Source: Paenibacillus tyrphae | GTDB lineage: Bacteria; Bacillota; Bacilli; Paenibacillales; NBRC-103111 | Assembly: GCF_000722545.1 (NCBI RefSeq) | Contig: NZ_JNVM01000004.1 | Coordinates: 434,001-498,000 of the forward strand | DNA: 64,000 nucleotides | Direction of reading: 5' to 3' | Shown here: piece after piece, positions 61,201 through 64,000 of the stretch | Layout: every line of letters begins with the position of its first letter | Position numbering within the stretch: the stretch's first letter is position 1 | The notes under the pieces: generated by a model | Seen by the model: the letters and a program-made list of their open reading frames with translations, nothing else | The model's database searches: none | What the model was told of the DNA's origin: nothing | Program-made: the position numbers and the translations under genes

Positions 61201-64000
61201 ACGTGATCTATACGTCGGGAACGACGGGCAAGCCGAAAGGGGTTATGGTCGAGCATCACGGGCTGTGCAGCCTGAAGCTGATGTTTGCAAACACGCTGCA
61301 AATGACGGAGCAGGATCGCGTCGTGCAGTTTGCCAGCCTGTCGTTTGACGCGTCGTGCTGGGAGATTTTCAAAGCGTTGTTCTTCGGCGCAACGTTGTAT
61401 ATTCCGACTTCTACGACCATTCTCGATTATCCGCTGTTCGAGAGCTATATGAACGAGAACGGCATAACGGCAACGATCCTGCCGCCGACTTACGCGGCTT
61501 ATCTGAATCCGGACCGGATGCCAAGCTTGAAGAAGCTGATCACGGGCGGTTCGGCGGCTTCCGTCGAATTCGTTCAGCAGTGGAAAGACAAGGTTCTGTA
61601 CTTCAACGCCTACGGGCCGACGGAAGCCTCGATCGTAACGTCTATTTGGAACGCGGTGTCAGACGGTTTCGGAGACCGGAAGTCGGTGCCGATCGGCCGG
61701 CCGCTTGCGAATCACCGCATCTACGTCGTGGATTCGCACAACCGGATGCTGCCTGTCGGCGTGGCCGGGGAGCTGTGCATCTCGGGTGTCGGGCTGGCGC
61801 GGGGGTACTTGAACCGTCCCGAGCTGACGGCGGAAAAATTCGTCGACAATCCGTTTGAGCCGGGCGAGCGGATGTACCGGACGGGTGACTTGGTTCGCTG
61901 GCTGCCGGACGGAAATATCGAATACTTGGGCCGGATCGACCATCAGGTGAAAATCCGCGGCTACCGGATCGAGCTTGGCGAAGTGGAAACGCAGCTGGCG
62001 AAGGTCGACGCCGTTCAGGAAGCGATTGTCCTCGCGCGCGAGGACGCAAGCGGACAGCAGCAGCTCGTCGCCTACTTTGTAGCGCAAAGCGAACTTGCAG
62101 CGGCCGAACTGAGAGCGGCGATGTCGCAAGAGCTGCCGAACTATATGATCCCGTCGTATTTCGTACAACTGTCGCAAATGCCGCTTACGCCGAACGGGAA
62201 GATTGACCGTAAGGCGCTGCCTGCTCCGGAAGGAAGCATGCATGCGGGCGGCGAATACGTTGCGCCGCGGACGCCGACGGAAGCCAAGCTGGCGCACATT
62301 TGGCAGGACGTGCTCGGGCTGGAGAAAGTTGGCGTGAAGGACAACTTCTTCGAGCTTGGCGGACATTCGCTCCGTGCGACGGCATTGGCAAGCAAGGTGC
62401 GCAAGGAACTGAATATGGAGCTTCCGCTGCGGCACATTTTCCAATTCCCGACGGTCGAGCAATTGGCCGAGGCGATCGGACAGCTAGAGCAGCAGGAGTT
62501 CGATGCGATCCCTGTCGTCGAAGAGCGGGAATACTACCCGGTTTCCTCGGCTCAGAAACGGCTCTATATTCTGCATCAGTTGGAAGGCGCGGCTCAAAGC
62601 TACAACATGCCGGGCGTGATGGGGTTGGAAGGGGCACTGGACCGCGAGCGGTTCGAAGAGACGTTCCGCAAGCTGATTGCGCGTCATGAGACGCTGCGCA
62701 CGGGCTTCGAGCTGGTTGACGGCGAGCCGGTGCAGCGGATCTATCCGGAAGTGGATTTTGCCGTCGAAACGGTACAAGCCGGCGAGGAAGAAGCCAAAAC
62801 GATCGTGCGCGACTTTATCCGTCCGTTTGATCTGGCGAAGCCGCCTCTTCTGCGGGTAGGCTTGATCGAGCTGGCTCCCGAGCGGTACATCCTGATGCTG
62901 GACATGCATCACATTGTTTCCGACGGCGTCTCAGCGGATGTTCTGGTGGAAGAGTTCGCCCGGCTGTACAGCGGGGAGGAGCTGCCGGCGCTGCGCATCC
63001 AGTACAAGGATTATGCCGTATGGCAGCAGTCCGAGGCGCAAAAAGAGCAATTGAAGCGCCAGGAAGCGTACTGGCTCGAAGCGTTCCGCGGAGAGCTGCC
63101 CGTGCTCGAAATGCCGACCGACTATGCCCGCCCTGCCGTGCAGAGCTATGCCGGCGATACGCTTGATTTCCGCATGAACTCGGAAATAAGCGAAGGGCTG
63201 AAGCGAATCGCTGCAGAAAGCGGCGCAACGCTGTACATGGTGCTGCTGGCCGCCTACACGGTTCTGCTGCAAAAGTACACCGCTCAGGAGGATATCGTTG
63301 TCGGTACGCCGATTGCGGGCAGAACCCATGCGGATCTGCAGCCGCTCATCGGGATGTTCGTCAACACGCTGGCGATCCGCAACTATCCGACAGCGGACAA
63401 AACGTTCCTCTCGTATTTGGAGGACGTGAAGGAAACGACGCTTGGCGCGTTTGAACACCAGACTTATCCGTTCGAAGAGCTGGTGAACAAGCTGCAAATG
63501 GCTCGGGATTTGAGCCGCAACCCGCTCTTTGACACGATGTTTTCCTTGCAAAATACGGAAAACAAAGAGATGCATCTTCCGGGACTTCACCTGACACCGT
63601 ACCCGACCGAGTACGGCATGTCGAAATTCGACCTGAGCCTCGACGTGATGGAGGACAGCGAAGGTCTGGAGTGCAGTCTCGAATACGCAACGGCGTTGTA
63701 CAAACGGGAAACGATTGAACGGATGGCGAAGCATTTCGAGCAATTGCTGACGGCCATCGTAAACGATCCTGCGGCAAAAGTCGCGTCGCTGGGCATTCTG
63801 ACGGCGGAAGAGAAGGCGCAGATCGTGTACATGTTCAACCCGGCCGCACCGGATGCGCCGGAGAACGAAGCGTTCCACGCGCTGTTCGAGAAGCAGGCGG
63901 AGCGTACGCCGGAAGCCGCCGCGGTCGTTTACGAAAACGACCGGCTGACATACCGGGAGCTGAACGAACGGGCGAACCGTCTGGCACGCACGCTGCGGGC
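49218..64000 (+). CDS. Lipopeptide synthetase subunit 2 (partial): halfC-A(Val)-T-C-A(Dab)-T-C-A(Phe)-T-E-C-A(Leu)-T-C-A...
   Basis: An open frame of over 4927 codons running off the window. Residues 1-235 are only the C-terminal lobe of a condensation domain (no HHxxxDG). Carrier serines: 794, 1842, 2875 (GGDS type), 4384. Condensation HH motifs: 974, 2022, 3528 ('FHHILMDGW', the DCL class after epimerisation) and 4564. Epimerase HHGVVDG at 3055. Pocket codes by GrsA alignment: A1 D-A-F-W-I-G-G-T-F (Val), A2 D-V-G-E-I-S-A-I-D (Dab), A3 D-A-W-T-I-A-A-I-C (Phe, as GrsA), A4 D-A-W-I-I-G-A-I-V (Leu or similar). The last A domain, cut by the edge, starts like A2, so Dab is predicted. The ATG follows AAGGAGATATAG. 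Confidence 0.92.
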   Translation, partial: MKVAFERETAFWNKIFEGEENTPTALPYNKAPNQAPAQARTMSVALSDGVSERIVQMSKGAPLPAYMILLSGVQSLLYKYTNSSSILVGMPVVTKPNETRRPVNQLVILREEVRDDSTFKALLGEAKTSVTAAINHQNVPFRLMTERLELQYADGVPVVNTLVALKQLHITDYRQSAISDVLFEFELDKDAVRLHLTYNGNLYTESFIAQMVDHLNRLFSVVLFQPDLALGQADLLSEAEKHQLLDTFNQTGTGYPRDTTIHRLFEEQAERRPDAVAVAFEDRQLTYGELNERANRLARTLRNAGVQADQLVGLMVERSLEMVVGMIAILKAGGAYVPIDPDYPEDRIRYMLEDSGVKLLLAQGHLLDRAPFADKLVNLNDEGAYHEDGSNLEPVNGPEHLTYVIYTSGTTGKPKGVMVEHRNVVRLVKNTNYVELNEQTHILQTGAVVFDASTFEIWGALLNGGRLYVVRNETILDAASLKNAIQQYGINTMWLTAPLYNQLSQQDSGMFAGLKTLIVGGDVLSVPHINRVLREHVGLSIVNGYGPTENTTFSTTHTIIGEQKEAVPIGKPISNSTAYIVDSKLNLLPVGVWGELIVGGDGVARGYLNRPELTAEKFVEISIRTGERCYRTGDLARWLPDGTLEYKGRIDEQVKIRGYRIELGEIEEQLLKVASVKEATVIAREDESGQKQLCAYFVAERELTVSELRAALSQELPNYMIPSHFVPLERMPLTPNGKIDRRALPAPEESMETGVEFVEPRTELEAGIVKIWKEILKIEKISVKDSFFELGGHSLRATTMVSRLHKELNISLPLRDVFRYPTVEKLAEAISGMGEQVYSSIPAAEEREYYPLSSAQKRLYILHQLEGAEQSYNLPGVTLLEGALDRNRIEEAFRALIARHETLRTGFEMVGGEPMQRIYPEVEFAVEHIQANEEEADAAVKQFIRAFDLTKPPLLRVGLIELALERHLLMFDTHHIVSDGISMDVLVEEFARLYGGEDLPALRIQYKDYAVWQQSEAQKEQLKRQEAYWLEVFRGELPVLEMPTDYARPAVQSYAGNALRFEIDAQKREGLQRIAADNGATLYMVLLAAYTILLQKYTGQEDVVVGTPIAGRTHGDLQPLIGMFVNTLAIRNYPAADKTFLSYLEEVKETTLGAFERQDYPFEELVDKLKLARDLSRNPIFDTMFTLQNTENKEFHLPGLQLTPYPVEEHTSKFDLSLDIMESGDGFLCGIEYATALYKRETIERMAKHFEQLLTAIVNDPAAKVASLGMLTAEEKAQIVHVFNPAAPDAPENEAFHALFEKQAERTPEATAVVYENDRLTYRELNERANRLARTLRAQSVQPNQLVGILADRSADLLVGALAVWKAGGAYVPLDPDYPSDRIQFMLEDSAASVLLTQTHLQERAQQWGQTLQAVLCLDDEAAYAEDASNVANVNEPHDLAYVIYTSGTTGRPKGVMIEHRSLVNTAAGYRREYRLDQFPVRLLQLASFSFDVFVGDIARTLYNGGTMVICPKDDRIDPARLHYWISEEKITIFESTPALIIPFMDYVAEHGLDMSSMELLITSSDSCSVTDYRVLQERFGGQFRIINAYGVTEAAIDSSLYDEPLVKLPESGNVPIGKAALNAKFYIVDAHLNPVPVGVLGELCIGGIGVARGYLNRPELTEEKFVDSPFVEGERLYRTGDLARWMPDGNVDFIGRIDNQAKIRGYRIETGEIETQLLKAEGVREAVVVVREDAKGQKVLCAYFTAESELKLSELRTSLSQELPGYMIPSYFMQLEQLPLTANGKIDRKALPAPDASMQTGMEYVAPRTPQEAKLASIWQEVLGLEKVGVKDNFFELGGHSLRATMLVGKVHKEMNVELPLRDVFRCSTVEEMAQAIARMEEQAYVSIPTVEEREYYPVSSAQKRLYILHQLEGAEQSYNMTGELVLEGTLDRGRLEEAFRQLIARHETLRTGFELVNGEPVQRVYKEVNFAVEHYRASEEEAGDIVRGFVRTFDLAKPPLLRVGLVELAEDRHILLLDMHHIVSDGMSTDVLTEEFGRLYNGESLPPLRIQYKDYAVWQQSEEQLEQVKRQEAYWLDMFRGELPVLEMPTDYPRPAVRKFEGSTLSFRLDAGLNEALKRVAAESGATLYMVLLAAYNVMLQKYTGQEDIVIGTPIAGRTHGDLQPLIGMFVNTLAIRNYPAGGKTFRSFLEEVKETTLGAYEHQSYPFEELVEKLQVPRDLSRNPIFDAMFVLQNTENEELQLDGLKLAPYPSGNTIARFDLTLDVTETGSGLECNLEYATSLYARETIERMAKHLEQLLTAIAEAAEAPLAGLEMLTVAEQTQLHHVFNATSADYEADKTIHQLFEEQAERTPDHPAVVFEGQQLTYRELNERANRLARTLQALGVQTDQPVGLMLERSLEMVVGMFAVLKAGGAYVPIDPEYPEDRISYMLEDSGAQVLLVQRRLQERVSFAGTVVTVDDEQAYAEDGSNLESAAGPNDLAYIIYTSGTTGKPKGVMLEHHGLCSLKQMFANTLQMTGQDRVVQFASLSFDASCWEVFQTLFFGATLYIPTKETILDYQWFERYMSDNAITTATLPPTYAVYLNPDHMPGFKKLISAGSASSLELLQQWKDKVKYFNAYGPTEDSICTTIWTPSTEDISQLKSVPIGGPVVNHRIYIVDAHHQPVPVGVAGELCIAGVGLARGYLNRPDLTAEKFVDNPFERGERMYRTGDLAKWLPDGTIEYLGRIDHQVKIRGYRIELGEIEEQLLKLASVQEAIVIAHDDASGQKQLCAYFVADRTMTVGELRGELSGELPGYMIPSHFVQLERMPLTPNGKIDRKALPAPQGNASAGADYVAPRSEEEKVLASVWQAVLGAERVGATDHFFELGGDSIKSIQVSSRLHQAGYKLEIRDLFKYPTVAQLSKHIRPVARMADQGEVSGDVALTPIQHWFFEQQFAEPHHFNQSVMLHRKDGFDEAAIRKVLQKLVEHHDALRIVFRMSGNGYTAWNRAVGEGELYGLEVVNLKGIEESTQAIEAKANEIQSSIDLEAGPLVKAGLFQCADGDHLLIVIHHGVVDGVSWRILLEDLAIGYEQAVKGEELRFPAKTDAYRTWSEQLETYAQSPVIERELAYWQRIAQTEVHPLPKDEQVDVSLQQDSESISVQWTREETEQLLKGVHRAYNTEMNDILLAALGMAVQKWSGLDRVLVNLEGHGRESIMTDIDITRTVGWFTSKYPVVLELEQGKDLSYLLKKTKEDLRQIPNKGIGYGVCRYLSAAKDDIAWGGEPEVSFNYLGQFDQDLQNSDIGVSAHTGGKQSSDRQKRLFALDINGMIADGTLSLELSYNGKEYRQETIERLAASLLESLRDIIAHCVSKERVELTPSDVQFKGLSVEELEQLSGQTRQLGDIENVYALTPMQKGMWFHNTLNQHGGAYIEQTLFNVQGALNIELFTQSWNELAARHAVLRTNFYSGWRGEPLQIVYRYKPVEFAYEDLRHLPEAEWSAYLDQLVNEDKTRGFDLEQDALMRVKVVRTQEESFHVLWSFHHILMDGWCLPLIAKELFDTYEAYLRNDLSERPAAPSYSHYIEWLEKQDVEAAARYWSGYLAGYDSQTTLPQGKLHKKDGEYAGANVFRPLGKSLTERMSQIAKQHQVTVNTVMQAAWGIILKKYNGTDDAVFGSVVSGRSAEIPGIEEMIGLFINTIPVRVSCEAEQSFADVMKSVQESALESGRYDYYPLYEIQAQSTQKQDLISHIMAFENFPMDEQIEQAGGDEDGKLTITDVDIAEQTNYDFTLVIMPGEELVVRFDYNASVYEQSAMERLMGHLVHVLEQVTVNPQAPVSALELATEAEKAEIIHVFNNTAAEYEREQTIHGLFEEQALRHPDAVAVVFEKAQLTYGELNERANRLARTLRDAGVRPDQLVGLMVERSLEMVVGMMAIMKAGGAYIPIDPEYPEDRIRYMLEDSGAQVLLTQRHLRERVSFAGTFVAVDDEQAYHADGSNLEPVVGPNHLAYVIYTSGTTGKPKGVMVEHHGLCSLKLMFANTLQMTEQDRVVQFASLSFDASCWEIFKALFFGATLYIPTSTTILDYPLFESYMNENGITATILPPTYAAYLNPDRMPSLKKLITGGSAASVEFVQQWKDKVLYFNAYGPTEASIVTSIWNAVSDGFGDRKSVPIGRPLANHRIYVVDSHNRMLPVGVAGELCISGVGLARGYLNRPELTAEKFVDNPFEPGERMYRTGDLVRWLPDGNIEYLGRIDHQVKIRGYRIELGEVETQLAKVDAVQEAIVLAREDASGQQQLVAYFVAQSELAAAELRAAMSQELPNYMIPSYFVQLSQMPLTPNGKIDRKALPAPEGSMHAGGEYVAPRTPTEAKLAHIWQDVLGLEKVGVKDNFFELGGHSLRATALASKVRKELNMELPLRHIFQFPTVEQLAEAIGQLEQQEFDAIPVVEEREYYPVSSAQKRLYILHQLEGAAQSYNMPGVMGLEGALDRERFEETFRKLIARHETLRTGFELVDGEPVQRIYPEVDFAVETVQAGEEEAKTIVRDFIRPFDLAKPPLLRVGLIELAPERYILMLDMHHIVSDGVSADVLVEEFARLYSGEELPALRIQYKDYAVWQQSEAQKEQLKRQEAYWLEAFRGELPVLEMPTDYARPAVQSYAGDTLDFRMNSEISEGLKRIAAESGATLYMVLLAAYTVLLQKYTAQEDIVVGTPIAGRTHADLQPLIGMFVNTLAIRNYPTADKTFLSYLEDVKETTLGAFEHQTYPFEELVNKLQMARDLSRNPLFDTMFSLQNTENKEMHLPGLHLTPYPTEYGMSKFDLSLDVMEDSEGLECSLEYATALYKRETIERMAKHFEQLLTAIVNDPAAKVASLGILTAEEKAQIVYMFNPAAPDAPENEAFHALFEKQAERTPEAAAVVYENDRLTYRELNERANRLARTLR
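52212..52297 (+). repeat. 86-bp exact repeat, copy 1 (condensation domain before Dab module)
   Basis: Identical to 62982-63067, exactly 10,770 bp apart, within condensation domains that precede the two Dab-type modules. The similarity at lower identity extends through the whole C domain and into the A domain. Confidence 0.9.
62982..63067 (+). repeat. 86-bp exact repeat, copy 2
   Basis: Copy of 52212-52297. The following sequence 63721-64000 is also close to 52951-53230, so the Dab modules share a recent origin or convert one another. Confidence 0.9.

Overview
The window reads as a chromosome segment of an endospore-forming, moderately G+C-rich Gram-positive, most likely a Paenibacillus or close relative. 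The evidence is a complete gerP spore-germination operon, a CotD-type coat protein, a Bacillus-type Fnr, DUF families typical of Bacillales (YfhH, YuiD, YktB, DUF1292, DUF1885), AGGAGG-like ribosome binding sites and, at the right end, a Dab-lipopeptide synthetase cluster of the kind known from Paenibacillus. All family calls are from reading the sequence; no database search was run.

Layout. 1-51 is the 3' end of a tRNA-Leu. 190-2801 holds spore-germination genes: a gerPF-type gene, a convergent Hsp20-like gene and gerPABCDE. 2911-6101 holds small housekeeping and hypothetical genes, including a short operon behind a promoter carrying a perfect LexA/DinR box. 6189-8838 is a 2.6-kb segment bounded by two identical tRNA-Val(GAC) genes. 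It contains a decayed phage amidase, a frameshifted surface-type gene, a CotD gene and a secreted phosphodiester-glycosidase-like protein. 9028-19267 is mixed core metabolism and regulation: a PilZ protein, Fnr with its boxes, a degenerate MobA, a GGDEF-histidine kinase hybrid and an MBL hydrolase. 19498-27692 has speA, an MFS pump, a GNAT enzyme, a TetR regulator, a broken glycosyltransferase, UspA and others.

27891-39923 is a polysaccharide/uronate utilisation locus: two LplB/YtcP-type permeases, a lipoprotein binding protein, a YesN/YesM-type two-component pair, an SDR reductase and two intracellular heparinase II/III-type lyases. A 13/14 catabolite-response element precedes it. The locus as read imports an oligosaccharide, senses it and cleaves and reduces it inside the cell.

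40810-64000 (running off the right edge) is a nonribosomal lipopeptide cluster: diaminobutyrate aminotransferase, secreted alpha/beta hydrolase, Sfp-type PPTase and two NRPS proteins. Reading the adenylation pockets by alignment to GrsA gives acyl-Dab-Val-Dab-D-Phe-Leu-(Dab predicted), the order I know for pelgipeptin/paenipeptin lipopeptides. The most noteworthy signals are the NRPS product prediction with a half condensation domain at the subunit junction, a set of LexA-like boxes before uncharacterised small genes, and two hairpin/pseudoknot elements of matching architecture but different sequence in 3' untranslated regions.
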